A DNA stretch of 35,460 nucleotides, from the NCBI GenBank assembly GCA_934540955.1, contig CAKTCY010000017.1, positions 1 to 35,460 on the forward strand, read 5' to 3'. Shown here piece by piece: positions 15,122 through 23,114 of this stretch (positions are counted from its first letter, which is position 1; each line of letters opens with the position of its first letter). Made by a program: the position numbers and the translations under genes. The notes below the pieces were generated by a model that worked only from the letters and a program-made list of their open reading frames with translations, did not search any database and was not told the origin of the DNA. The stretch is from an uncultured Faecalibacterium sp. (GTDB taxonomy: Bacteria > Bacillota > Clostridia > Oscillospirales > Ruminococcaceae).

Positions 15122-16099
15122 TTATTTCCCTCCTTTGGCAGCAGCCTTTTTGGCTGCCTTCAGTTCCTTGCGCTGAGCCTTGGTCAGGCCGTCATCCTCC
15201 TTGGTCAGCGAGAAGTACACGACGACGCACAGCACTGCACATACAAGGAACAGCACCACAGATACTGCACCGGCCATGCCGTAGTTCTTGCTGAACAGGT
15301 GGTTGTTCAGGTACATGATCATGGTGGTGGAGGTACGGTCGGGGCCGCCCTTGCCGTTGGTCAAAATCTGCGGCACATCGAACATCTGCAGGCCGCCGAT
15401 CATGGAGGTGATCATCACATAGACCAGAATGGGGCGGATCAGGGGCAGGGTGATCTTCCAGAACATCTGGTTCGGGGTGCAGCCGTCCAGCTCCGCAGCC
15501 TCGTACAGGGTGGGGTCCACACCCATAATGGCTGCCATCAGCATGATGGTGGTATTGCCGAACCACATCAGGAAGTTCATCAGGCCCACAAGGCCGCGGT
15601 TGCCCCACACGGTATTCAAAAAGCTGATGGGGGTCTTGATCCAGCCCATGCTCAGCAGCACTGCGTTCACCGGGCCGTTATCCGAGAACAGGGCGAAGAA
15701 CAGCATTGCGAAGGCCGAGGCCATGATCAGGTTGGGCATATAGATGACCGTCTTGAAGAAGGTCTGCCCTTTCAGCTTCAGCCGCAGGTCGGTGAACCAT
15801 GCCGCCAGCAGCAGCGAGACGATGATCTGCGGGATAAAACCGATAATCCACAAAATCAGCGTGTTGCCAAAATACTTGGGCAGATCGGTCGCGAACAGGG
15901 TGATGTAGTTCTTCAGACCCACAAAGTTGGGTCCGATGATCTTCAGGCCGCTGCGGTAATACTCAAAAAAGCTGTAATAGATGGTGGATGCCAGAGGGAT
16001 CAGCTGGAATACCGCGAAGATGATAAAGAACGGTGCAATGAAGATATAGCCCCATTTCGCGTAGCTGATCGACCCTTTCTTTTTTGTTTTTTCTCCCAT
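15122..16099 (-). CDS. Carbohydrate ABC transporter permease, MalF type
   Basis: This 325-residue CUT1 permease partners the MalG-type protein. After a basic start (MGEKTKKKGS) come six predicted helices and the EAA loop EAAELDGCTPNQMFWKITLPLIRP. Its C-terminus is lysine/alanine rich. ATG at 16099 is chosen because AGGAGG lies 8 bases upstream; the ATG eight codons earlier lacks this. An intercistronic hairpin separates it from the binding-protein gene, which would lower its expression relative to that gene. Confidence 0.93.
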   Translation of the reverse strand: MGEKTKKKGSISYAKWGYIFIAPFFIIFAVFQLIPLASTIYYSFFEYYRSGLKIIGPNFVGLKNYITLFATDLPKYFGNTLILWIIGFIPQIIVSLLLAAWFTDLRLKLKGQTFFKTVIYMPNLIMASAFAMLFFALFSDNGPVNAVLLSMGWIKTPISFLNTVWGNRGLVGLMNFLMWFGNTTIMLMAAIMGVDPTLYEAAELDGCTPNQMFWKITLPLIRPILVYVMITSMIGGLQMFDVPQILTNGKGGPDRTSTTMIMYLNNHLFSKNYGMAGAVSVVLFLVCAVLCVVVYFSLTKEDDGLTKAQRKELKAAKKAAAKGGK

Positions 16100-16126
16100 G
16101 AGATCTCCCTCCTGCCGGGTCACAGC

Positions 16127-16166
16127 AAAACCAAAGGGGCGGGCGAGATACGCCGCCCGCCCCTTT
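16127..16166 (-). terminator. Hairpin/attenuator between binding-protein and permease genes
   Basis: AAAGGGGCGGGCG (16133-16145) and its exact 13-base complement (16154-16166) form a stem followed on the minus strand by GGTTTTG. Partial termination or 3'-end protection here would give more binding protein than permease. Confidence 0.7.
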
Positions 16167-16196
16167 GCTTCAATTTTCAGTTCGGAGTGGAACCAC

Positions 16197-17642
16197 TTAT
16201 GCGGGCCAGACCACGTCGGTCAGCTCGGGGTACTTCTCCTTGATAGCGGTCTCGAAGTTTGCCTTGGCGGCATCCTCCTTCACGTTGCCGGTGAAGTAAT
16301 CCTTGAAAGCGGTCTGGAAGCTCTCGTTCAGGCCCTGATCGTAGGGGCCAGCGTTGGACATATCGATCTTGGTTGCAGCCTCTGCAAACAGAGCGATGTG
16401 GTTCTGGCCGCCGAGGAAGTCGGACTTGTAATCGCTGTTGGCGATCTCTTCCATGGCCTTCTCGTTGTTGGTGTAATCCTGCGTATCCATGGTGATCTGC
16501 TTCATGATGGCTTCATCGCAGGTCAGCTTCAGCATAACGTCCTTGATGGTCTCAAGGTTGTCGCTGCCGGCTGCGCCGCAGATCCAGGTGCCGCCCCAGT
16601 AGTAGGGCTGAGGGCCTTCGCACACAGCGTAGTCGCCGTAGATACCGTTGCCAACCTCTTCCTTGCCGCCCTCAGAGGTAGGAGTTGCCAGAGAGTTGCC
16701 CAGCAGGGTGAAGTTGATGCCCCAAGTGGAGTAGAAGAAGCCGAACACCTTACCGGTGGGGCCCTGATCGGAAGCCCACTGGCTGTCCCACAGGCTGGAC
16801 TTGTTGTTGTAGCCCTTGTCGGTGTACTCCTTGGTCTGATCCACCCACTTCATCAGGTTAGGATCGACGGTAACGGTGGTGCCGGTGACCCAGGGTGCGG
16901 AGACGTTGTTGGAGAAGGTGCGGTATGCATCGTCGAAGCCGGACAGCATCTTGTAGCCCTTGGCAGCAGCCTTGGCAGCTACATCGTTGAACTTATCCCA
17001 GTCGGACAGGTAGGTCTGCACCTCGGCGGGGTCATCGGTGCCCAGCACTGCCTTTGCAATGCTGCGGCGGTATGCGAACAGACCCGGGGTAGCCTGCCAA
17101 GTGGTGCCGCGCTGGCTGCCGTCCACAGAAACGATATCCTTAGTGTACTGGTACTGGCCGGCCAGATCAGAATCGGTCAGGCCGATATCCTTCTTGACAT
17201 CCAGAACGTAGTCGGAATCCACATACTTCAGAGCGTAGTCGGCCTCGATCAGGAAGATGTCGATCTTGTCGTCATCGGCTGCGGAGTCCTGGCTCAGCAG
17301 AGCCTCGTCCAGCTTGTTCTGGTAGTTGTTGTTCTCGTTGGCGTTGATGGTCCACTTCACGGTGGTGCCGTTCTTCAGGGTGGTGGTGGACTTGTCGGCT
17401 GCGATCTCCTTGACCTCGGGATAGTAATCGTTGAAGCGGCTCTGGAACTCATCATTCCAGCACCAGATATTCAGCACCTTGCCCTCGGCAGCAGCCGGAG
17501 CAGAAGCAGCAGCGGAGGATGCGGGAGCGGCAGAGGAAGCAGCAGTGCTGCTGGAGGAGCTGCCGCCGCAGGCTGCCAGAGCAGCACCAACAGTCACGAC
17601 ACCGGAAGCGAGCAGGAAATTACGACGAGAGATCTTTTTCAT
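16197..17642 (-). CDS. Sugar ABC transporter substrate-binding lipoprotein (Tat-type signal)
   Basis: This 481-residue extracellular solute-binding protein is of family 1 type. The N-terminus has SRRNFLL (5-11), a twin-arginine-like motif, and a lipobox ALAAC with Cys25, so it should be lipid-anchored. A Ser/Ala-rich linker (26-53) follows, then the mature domain starting VLNIWCWNDEFQSRFNDYYP, typical of cello-/malto-oligosaccharide binding proteins. AAGGAGG precedes the ATG. It lies between lacI and the permeases. Binding of cello-oligosaccharides is inferred from the divergent cellobiose phosphorylase gene. Confidence 0.93.
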   Translation of the reverse strand: MKKISRRNFLLASGVVTVGAALAACGGSSSSSTAASSAAPASSAAASAPAAAEGKVLNIWCWNDEFQSRFNDYYPEVKEIAADKSTTTLKNGTTVKWTINANENNNYQNKLDEALLSQDSAADDDKIDIFLIEADYALKYVDSDYVLDVKKDIGLTDSDLAGQYQYTKDIVSVDGSQRGTTWQATPGLFAYRRSIAKAVLGTDDPAEVQTYLSDWDKFNDVAAKAAAKGYKMLSGFDDAYRTFSNNVSAPWVTGTTVTVDPNLMKWVDQTKEYTDKGYNNKSSLWDSQWASDQGPTGKVFGFFYSTWGINFTLLGNSLATPTSEGGKEEVGNGIYGDYAVCEGPQPYYWGGTWICGAAGSDNLETIKDVMLKLTCDEAIMKQITMDTQDYTNNEKAMEEIANSDYKSDFLGGQNHIALFAEAATKIDMSNAGPYDQGLNESFQTAFKDYFTGNVKEDAAKANFETAIKEKYPELTDVVWPA

Positions 17643-17687
17643 AAGGGTAAACCTCCTTCATGGTTTTCCAATTAAAAAATTCATTCT

Positions 17688-17710
17688 CAAAAACTCCGCG
17701 CCGGGAGTTG
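17688..17710 (-). terminator. Weak terminator between lacI and the binding-protein gene
   Basis: AACTCC/GGAGTT with a 6-base loop is followed on the minus strand by a T stretch (17693-17689), just after the lacI stop. The stem is short, so readthrough from lacI into the transporter operon is plausible. Confidence 0.45.
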
Positions 17711-17720
17711 TGGGCCTTTG

Positions 17721-18728
17721 TTAAAGGATGCGGACGGAGCCGCCGTCCAGCAGCTTGCCGGACACCCGGATCTGCTCCGGCAGGGTCACACGCGGATGCT
17801 CGATCAGCTCGATCAGCTTATCCGCCGCCAGCCTGCCAAGGGATTTGGTGTTCTGCTGGTAGGTCACCAGCGAGGGCTTGACCACCCGGGAGAGATAGAT
17901 GCCATCGTATCCCATCACCGAGATGTCCTCCGGGATGCTCAAGCCCGCCTCACTCAGGACGTTGTAGCCGCCCAGTGCAGAAAAGTCATCCGGGAAGATG
18001 ATGCAGGTGGGCCGCTGCGGCAGTGCCAGCAGCGCCCGGGTCTCCTCTGCGCAGCGATCCACATCGTGGTACACACCGCAGCGGACGTACTCCTCCGGCA
18101 CCTTCAGTCCCAGCTCCTCGCAGGCCTGATAGAAGCCTGCCAGACGGTTCTCGGTAACGGCGGTCTTTTCGCCGTGGATAAAGGCGATGCGCCGGTGTCC
18201 GCAGGCCCATGCCTGCTGTACCAGAGCCTTTGTGCCCACCACGTTGTCTGAAAGGATCGCCATCCGGTTGTTGAACACATGGTCGATGGTCACCACCGGC
18301 ACATCGCCGTTGACCAGCTCCACCACCTGCGGATCGTAAAAGTTCACGCAGGCGATCACCACGCCGTCCACACCCCGGTAGTGGCAATGCTCCAGATAAC
18401 TCATGGACCTGCCGCTGATGTTGTGGTTGATAAAGGTGATATCATAGCCGCGCTTTTCCGCTTCTACCTTGAAGCTGTCCAGCACTGCGGAGAAGTACTC
18501 GTGGGTCAGGCCGCTCTGTTTTTCATCAACGAACAGAACGCCGAGGTTGTAAGTACGGTTGGTTTTCAGCGCCCGGGCCGCTGCGTTGGGCAGGTACCCC
18601 ACGCGGCGGGCCGCTGCACGGATGCGCTCCCGCGTGGCCGGTGCGATATCCGGCTGGTCGTTTAAAGCCTTGCTGACGGTTGCGACGGACACGCCGCATT
18701 CTTTCGCCAGATCCTTCAGGGACGGCAT
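17721..18728 (-). CDS. LacI-family transcriptional regulator
   Basis: The 335-residue protein has an N-terminal helix-turn-helix LKDLAKECGVSVATVSKALN and the hinge helix NAAARALKTNRTYNLGVLF, followed by a periplasmic-binding-protein-like effector domain. ATG at 18728 has AAGGAGG 7 bases upstream and gives the standard MPSLKDLA start; the in-frame ATG further upstream would add 28 non-homologous residues. It stands upstream of the transporter genes and divergent from cellobiose phosphorylase. The 16-base sequence CCTTAATCGTTTTCGC occurs both at its own promoter and upstream of the phosphorylase, so it probably represses both and itself, with cellobiose or a derivative as inducer (inference). 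Confidence 0.93.
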   Translation of the reverse strand: MPSLKDLAKECGVSVATVSKALNDQPDIAPATRERIRAAARRVGYLPNAAARALKTNRTYNLGVLFVDEKQSGLTHEYFSAVLDSFKVEAEKRGYDITFINHNISGRSMSYLEHCHYRGVDGVVIACVNFYDPQVVELVNGDVPVVTIDHVFNNRMAILSDNVVGTKALVQQAWACGHRRIAFIHGEKTAVTENRLAGFYQACEELGLKVPEEYVRCGVYHDVDRCAEETRALLALPQRPTCIIFPDDFSALGGYNVLSEAGLSIPEDISVMGYDGIYLSRVVKPSLVTYQQNTKSLGRLAADKLIELIEHPRVTLPEQIRVSGKLLDGGSVRIL

Positions 18729-18778
18729 CTTGTAGCCTCCTTCCGAGGAAAGGAGCTGCGGGATGTTTCTCGCAAGTT

Positions 18779-18794
18779 CCTTAATCGTTTTCGC
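18779..18794. promoter_or_regulatory. Candidate LacI-type operator at the lacI promoter
   Basis: CCTTAATCGTTTTCGC overlaps the expected transcription start of lacI. An identical 16-base copy is at 19189-19204, and an inverted GCGAAAACGC core is at 18830-18839 just upstream of the -35. Confidence 0.6.
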
Positions 18795-18800
18795 AACTTC

Positions 18801-18829
18801 AATATATCGCATTCTGCACCAAAAATCAA
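18801..18829 (-). promoter_or_regulatory. Promoter of lacI
   Basis: On the minus strand TTGATT (18829-18824), a 17-base spacer and TATATT (18806-18801). Candidate operator sequences lie on both sides. Confidence 0.65.
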
Positions 18830-19129
18830 GCGAAAACGCAAAAGTTTTAGCCCCGTTGCATCACTTTTGGCATTTTGTTCCAATACGACCTGTAAAAATT
18901 GTGCACCTCGATTCACTTTCGTTACATTTCGATTAAAATGGAAAAAATTTCGTTGCAGTTTCGTTATGGTTTTCGGTGCCGGAGGCCGTATGTATAATTA
19001 CTTTTAAAATGGGGTTTCGGGGCTTTCGTTCGGCCTTCCGCAGGCGCACGCAGCGCCGAGGACCGCAGAAAATCGCCGGGACTGCGCAGATTATTTTTAA
19101 ATTTCCGCTGAGATTTTTGCAAAAAGCTC

Positions 19130-19158
19130 TTGCATTTTTCGGTGGGATACGGTATGCT
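19130..19158 (+). promoter_or_regulatory. Promoter of cellobiose phosphorylase
   Basis: TTGCAT (19130-19135), a 17-base spacer and TATGCT (19153-19158) lie 98 bases before the ATG. The rest of the 400-base region 18845-19129 is AT-rich to mixed, with no convincing ORF. Confidence 0.55.
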
Positions 19159-19188
19159 TAGCGTGATGAGATTGCTTCTTTCGCAGCG

Positions 19189-19204
19189 CCTTAATCGTTT
19201 TCGC
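19189..19204. promoter_or_regulatory. Candidate LacI-type operator upstream of cellobiose phosphorylase
   Basis: CCTTAATCGTTTTCGC is identical to the copy at 18779-18794. It is about 30 bases downstream of the predicted -10, a roadblock or occlusion position. Confidence 0.6.
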
Positions 19205-19255
19205 CCATCGACACACTGCCCACCTGACAAGGCGCAGTTTTAAGGAGGAAGCATT

Positions 19256-21691
19256 ATGAAGTTCGGATATTTTGATGACCAGAATAAGGAATACGTCATC
19301 ACCACCCCGCAGACGCCCCTGCCCTGGATCAACTACCTTGGCAGCGAGGACTTCTTCAGTCTGGTCTCCAACACGGCGGGCGGTTACAGCTTTTACCGGG
19401 ACGCCCGGATGCGCCGCCTGACCCGCTACCGCTACAACAACTCCCCGCTGGACATGGACGGCCACCGGATCTACATCAAGGACGGTGACACCGTGTGGAA
19501 CCCGGGCTGGCAGCCCACCAAGACCCCGCTGGACAGCTACAGCTGCCGCCACGGTCTGGGTTACACCATTCTGGAGGGCAAAAAGGACGGCGTGACCGCC
19601 CGGCAGGAGCTGTTCGTCCCCAAGGGCGATGCCTGTGAGCTGGACCGGGTGACGGTGTGCAACGGCAGCACCATCGTCAAGGAGCTGGATCTGTTCAGCT
19701 ATGTGGAGTTCTGCCTGTGGGATGCCGTGGACGACGGCTCCAACTTCCAGCGCAACTTCTCCACCGGTGAGGTGGAGGTAGAGGGCAGCGTCATCTACCA
19801 CAAGACCGAGTACCGCGAGCGCCGCGATCACTACGCCGTGTTCTGGGCAAACTGCCCGGTGGACAGCTTTGACACCACCCGGGATGCCTTCTGCGGCGTG
19901 TACGGCGGCCCGGCAGACCCGCAGGCCGTCCGCGCCGGACACTGCTCCGGCAGCATTGCCCACGGCTGGGCACCGGTGGGTGCCCTGCACATCCACCTGA
20001 CCCTCGCCCCCGGCGAGAGCCGCAGCATCCTGTTCGGTCTGGGCTATATCGAGAACCCGCAGCAGGAGAAGTTCATCGCCCCGGGCGTCATCAACAAGAC
20101 CCGCGCCCACGCCATGATGGAGCGCTACGCCACGGATGCACAGATTGATGCCGCCCGCGCCGCCCTGCGCACTCACTGGGAGCAGCTGCTGTCCACCTAC
20201 CATCTGGAATCCGGCGAGGAAAAGCTGAACCGCATGGTCAACATCTGGCATCAGTACCAGTGCATGGTCACCTTTAACATGAGCCGCTCTGCCAGCTACT
20301 TTGAAAGCGGCACCGGACGCGGCATGGGCTTCCGGGACAGCTGTCAGGATCTGCTGGGCTTTGTGCACATCATCCCCTCCCGCGCCCGGGAGCGCATTCT
20401 GGATATCGCCGCCACCCAGTTTGAGGATGGCAGCGCCTACCACCAGTACCAGCCCCTGACCAAAAAGGGCAACCGGGATATCGGCACCGGCTTCAATGAT
20501 GACCCGCTGTGGCTCATTGCCGGTACCGCCGCCTACCTGCGGGAGACCGGCGACTGGTCTATTCTGGAGGAGCAGGTGCCCTTTGATAACGATGCCACCA
20601 AGGCGCAGACCCTGATGGAGCACCTGCGCCGCAGCTTTAACTATACCTGCACCCATCTGGGTCCCCACGGCCTGCCGCTGATCGGCCGCGCTGACTGGAA
20701 CGACTGCCTGAACCTGAACTGCTTCTCCGAGCACCCGGGCGAGAGCTTCCAGATCACCGGCCCCAGCGAGGGTCCCGTGGCCGAAAGCGTTTTCATTGCC
20801 GGTATGTTCGTCAAGTACGGCCATGAATACGCCCAGCTGTGCGACCATTTGAACCTGACCGAGGAGGCCGCTGCCGCCCGCAAGCACATTGATGCCGTGG
20901 AGCAGGCCACCCTGACCGCCGGTTGGGACGGCGCATGGTTCCGCCGTGCCTACGATGCTTTTGGAAAACCCATCGGCAGCAAGGAGTGCACCGAGGGTCA
21001 GATCTTCATTGAGCCGCAGGGTATGTGCGTCATGGCCGGCATTGGCAAGGAGAGCGGACAGGCCGCGCAGGCGCTTGCCAGCGTGGAGGAACGGCTGGAC
21101 ACCAAATACGGTGTGGTGCTGCTGCAGCCCGCCTACACCAGCTACCAGCTGAATCTGGGCGAGATCTCCAGCTATCCTCCGGGATACAAGGAGAACGCCG
21201 GTATCTTCTGCCACAACAACCCGTGGATCAGCTGCGCCGAAGCAACGCTCGGCCACGGCGACCGCGCCTTTGCAGTGTACCGCAAGACCTGCCCCGCCTA
21301 CATTGAGGACATTTCCGAGATCCACCGCACCGAGCCCTACGTTTACAGCCAGATGGTAGCCGGTAAGGACGCCCCCACCTTTGGCGAGGCCAAAAACAGC
21401 TGGCTGACCGGCACGGCGGCATGGACCTTCTTCAACATCAGCCAGTACATTCTGGGCATCCAGCCCACCTTGGACGGCCTGAAGGTAGACCCCTGCATCC
21501 CCCACACCCTGTCCGGCTTCACTGTGACCCGCCGCTTCCGCGGTGCGGTGTACCACATTACGGTGGATAACGCCGCCGGGGTGCAGCACGGCATCAAGGC
21601 CGTTACCGTGGACGGCAAGGCCATCTCCGGCAACGTTCTGCCGCTGGCTGCCGCCGGAGCTGAGGTAACGGTGCAGGTGACCATGGGTTAA
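19256..21691 (+). CDS. cbp: Cellobiose phosphorylase (GH94)
   Basis: This 811-residue cytoplasmic GH94 enzyme cleaves cellobiose with phosphate to glucose-1-phosphate and glucose. The protein follows the clostridial cellobiose phosphorylase from start ([16 protein letters not shown]) to end ([11 protein letters not shown]). Strong family blocks include [31 protein letters not shown] [11 protein letters not shown], and [14 protein letters not shown] with the general acid Asp483. [13 protein letters not shown] and [18 protein letters not shown] [14 protein letters not shown] segments form the catalytic cleft. AAGGAGG precedes the ATG. With the divergent ABC importer and LacI regulator it makes a compact cellobiose-use locus. 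Confidence 0.96.
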   Translation: MKFGYFDDQNKEYVITTPQTPLPWINYLGSEDFFSLVSNTAGGYSFYRDARMRRLTRYRYNNSPLDMDGHRIYIKDGDTVWNPGWQPTKTPLDSYSCRHGLGYTILEGKKDGVTARQELFVPKGDACELDRVTVCNGSTIVKELDLFSYVEFCLWDAVDDGSNFQRNFSTGEVEVEGSVIYHKTEYRERRDHYAVFWANCPVDSFDTTRDAFCGVYGGPADPQAVRAGHCSGSIAHGWAPVGALHIHLTLAPGESRSILFGLGYIENPQQEKFIAPGVINKTRAHAMMERYATDAQIDAARAALRTHWEQLLSTYHLESGEEKLNRMVNIWHQYQCMVTFNMSRSASYFESGTGRGMGFRDSCQDLLGFVHIIPSRARERILDIAATQFEDGSAYHQYQPLTKKGNRDIGTGFNDDPLWLIAGTAAYLRETGDWSILEEQVPFDNDATKAQTLMEHLRRSFNYTCTHLGPHGLPLIGRADWNDCLNLNCFSEHPGESFQITGPSEGPVAESVFIAGMFVKYGHEYAQLCDHLNLTEEAAAARKHIDAVEQATLTAGWDGAWFRRAYDAFGKPIGSKECTEGQIFIEPQGMCVMAGIGKESGQAAQALASVEERLDTKYGVVLLQPAYTSYQLNLGEISSYPPGYKENAGIFCHNNPWISCAEATLGHGDRAFAVYRKTCPAYIEDISEIHRTEPYVYSQMVAGKDAPTFGEAKNSWLTGTAAWTFFNISQYILGIQPTLDGLKVDPCIPHTLSGFTVTRRFRGAVYHITVDNAAGVQHGIKAVTVDGKAISGNVLPLAAAGAEVTVQVTMG

Positions 21692-21733
21692 CCCGAAATT
21701 CTCTGCTTTTTCATATTATTCTCCTTTCTGTGA

Positions 21734-21776
21734 CCAAAGCCGCCGCGCAGCACTCTGCACGGCGGCTTTGGTTTTA
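21734..21776 (+). terminator. Terminator after cellobiose phosphorylase
   Basis: CCAAAGCCGCCG and CGGCGGCTTTGG pair over 12 bases, followed by TTTT. Confidence 0.85.
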
Positions 21777-21795
21777 CAGCTTATCTGACAGTACA

Positions 21796-22164
21796 ACGAT
21801 CAAAAATGCGCTCCGTGTTCGCTCTGCGCATAGATAGCGGAATCGTTTTTTTCAGGATTCAGAAAAGCCTGCGGAGCTTGTCGGGGCAAAGCCCCTCCAT
21901 CTGCTAACGCAGACCGCTCTGCCGCTTAAAAGCCCCACTGGGGCTTTCATTGCTGCGCAAACGCGGGCTTTTCTGAATTCCCTTTTCACCAGTGGGATCG
22001 TAACGGTCAACTGCATTTGCAGTTCAGACCGCCCTTTAACCATTGCAGCCCCTCCCGTGAAAATAGCGTTTGTCGCGGCCCGCAGGCCGCGACAAACGCG
22101 AAATATTAAATAATCTTTCCGCTGAAGATGGCCAGAGCGCAAGCGGAGGCCATTCTAAATCGTC
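21796..22164. repeat. Dispersed palindromic element, copy C (complete, with inserted block)
   Basis: The left end ACGATCAAAAATGCGCTCCG continues to AGATAGCGGAA; the right end (about 22112-22164), reverse-complemented, reads GACGATTTAGAATGGCCTCC and runs to AGCGGAAAGATTA. The internal hairpin GGATTCAGAAAAGCCTGCGG (21855-21874) is parted from its other arm (21962-21981) by about 87 bases of extra palindromic sequence. A second hairpin, GCGTTTGTCGCGGCC and its complement, is at 22068-22099. No gene is present. Confidence 0.7.
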
Positions 22165-22174
22165 CCCTTCCCTC

Positions 22175-22203
22175 TTGCATTTTTTGGGAAAGAGGTGTAG
22201 AAT
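22175..22203 (+). promoter_or_regulatory. Promoter of the thiamine operon
   Basis: TTGCAT (22175-22180), a 17-base spacer and TAGAAT (22198-22203) lie just upstream of the TPP riboswitch and 11 bases beyond the right end of repeat copy C. Confidence 0.7.
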
Positions 22204-22215
22204 ACAGTCACAATC

Positions 22216-22308
22216 AAACACAGGGGAGCTCGTGCAGCGGGCTGAGAGGAAGTATAGCAAGCTTCGACCCTTTTACCTGATGCGGATAATGCCGCCGTAG
22301 GAAGTCAT
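22216..22308 (+). promoter_or_regulatory. TPP riboswitch (THI element)
   Basis: The aptamer shows the diagnostic conserved segments: GGGGAGC, GCTGAGAGG (the pyrimidine-sensing J3/2 turn), ACCCTTTTACCTGATGCGGA, then TAATGCCGCCGTAGGAAG (the pyrophosphate-sensing arm). It is followed after 18 bases by an intrinsic terminator, so thiamine pyrophosphate binding should stop transcription before thiW-thiM-thiE-thiC. Confidence 0.95.
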
Positions 22309-22326
22309 ACTCTTTATGATTTTTTG

Positions 22327-22361
22327 CAGGAGGAGCCGCGCCGGGCTCCTCCTGTTTTTTT
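22327..22361 (+). terminator. Riboswitch expression-platform terminator
   Basis: CAGGAGGAGCC and GGCTCCTCCTG form an 11-base stem followed by TTTTTTT, directly downstream of the TPP aptamer. Confidence 0.9.
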
Positions 22362-22431
22362 GTACCTCTGCGGAGGTTCCGCAGCCGGCTGAGGGGGAGC
22401 GCCCTGAGCCTTGGATGAATGCAGCGATGGG

Positions 22432-22523
22432 AAGCCGTGTTCCGGCGTGAGAGGAAACCAGTAAGTTTCGACCGCACCTTCCGTACCTGTTCCCGCCTTT
22501 CTGCGGGCACGGGCTGTTTTGTT
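22432..22523 (+). promoter_or_regulatory. Second TPP-like leader RNA with embedded terminator (candidate HMP-PP/thiS-motif riboswitch)
   Basis: GAGAGGAA...AGTAAGTTTCGACC (22449-22473) matches the same part of the TPP aptamer at 22244-22269 closely. The small helix is preserved by different bases (GAAAC/GTTTC here, GAAG/CTTC there). Downstream, CCGT-[ACCTGTT]-CCCGC / GCGGG-C-ACGG (22481-22512) forms a stem followed by GCTGTTTTGTT. The TPP-like ACCTG is thus an internal bulge of a terminator stem. Known HMP-PP riboswitches (thiS motif) are described as terminator-embedded aptamers; I cannot check the consensus, so that name is inference. Confidence 0.6.
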
Positions 22524-22583
22524 GCGGGAGCGCCGGTGTTCGTCCTGCGCTGCCGCAGATGGTTGAAAAGGAGCTAATTTATC

Positions 22584-23099
22584 ATGAAGAATCCCTCTGT
22601 CAAAAAGCTTGCCCTCGCCGGTATGTTCTGTGCCCTGTGCGTAGTGGGCAGCGTATTCAGCTTTCCCATGTTCGGCAGCAAGTGCGCCCCGGTGCAGCAC
22701 ATGGTCAACGTGCTGTGCGCTGTTCTGCTGGGGCCCTGGTGGGGCGTCGGCGTAGCCTTTGTGGCTTCCCTACTGCGTAACCTGCTGGGTCTGGGCAGCC
22801 TGATGGCCTTCCCGGGCAGTATGTTCGGTGCGCTGCTGTGCGGCCTTGCATACCACAAGACCAAAAACCTGATTGCCACCGTGGTGGGTGAGGTGTTCGG
22901 CACCAGCATTCTGGGCGGCCTTTGCGCATGGCCCGTAGCCATCTTCCTGATGGGCAAGAGCGCTGCGGATATCGCCTTCTACGCCTACATCGTGCCCTTC
23001 CTCATCTCCACCGCCGTGGGTGCGGTGATCGCCGGTGCTGTGGTGTTCAGCCTGCAGCGCTCCGGTGCTCTGCGCTCCATGCAGAGCAGCCTTTCCTGA
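22584..23099 (+). CDS. thiW: ECF transporter S component ThiW
   Basis: This 171-residue membrane protein has five to six hydrophobic segments. It belongs to the ThiW family of energy-coupling-factor substrate-binding subunits, which are predicted to import a thiamine precursor, probably hydroxyethylthiazole given the linkage to thiM. Conserved parts include LALAGMFCALCVVGSVFSFP, PVQHMVNVLCAVLLGPWWG and FPGSMFGALLCGL. The shared EcfA/EcfT module is not in the window. AAGGAG precedes the ATG. It is first in the riboswitch-controlled operon, 15 bases before thiM. Confidence 0.92.
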   Translation: MKNPSVKKLALAGMFCALCVVGSVFSFPMFGSKCAPVQHMVNVLCAVLLGPWWGVGVAFVASLLRNLLGLGSLMAFPGSMFGALLCGLAYHKTKNLIATVVGEVFGTSILGGLCAWPVAIFLMGKSAADIAFYAYIVPFLISTAVGAVIAGAVVFSLQRSGALRSMQSSLS

Positions 23100-23114
23100 G
23101 CGGAGGTGCCCGGA

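Noticed and set aside
19080..19120. Possible sixth repeat copy (ATTATTTTTAAATTTCCGCTGAG)
   Set aside because: Only a short AT-rich match to the inner part of the right end; the diagnostic outer end is absent.
18976..19161. Short plus-strand ORF before cellobiose phosphorylase
   Set aside because: Lies across the predicted promoter, no good Shine-Dalgarno, Arg-rich composition of intergenic DNA.
19097..21589. 830-codon minus-strand ORF opposite cellobiose phosphorylase
   Set aside because: Shadow of the GH94 gene; no ribosome site or recognisable domain.
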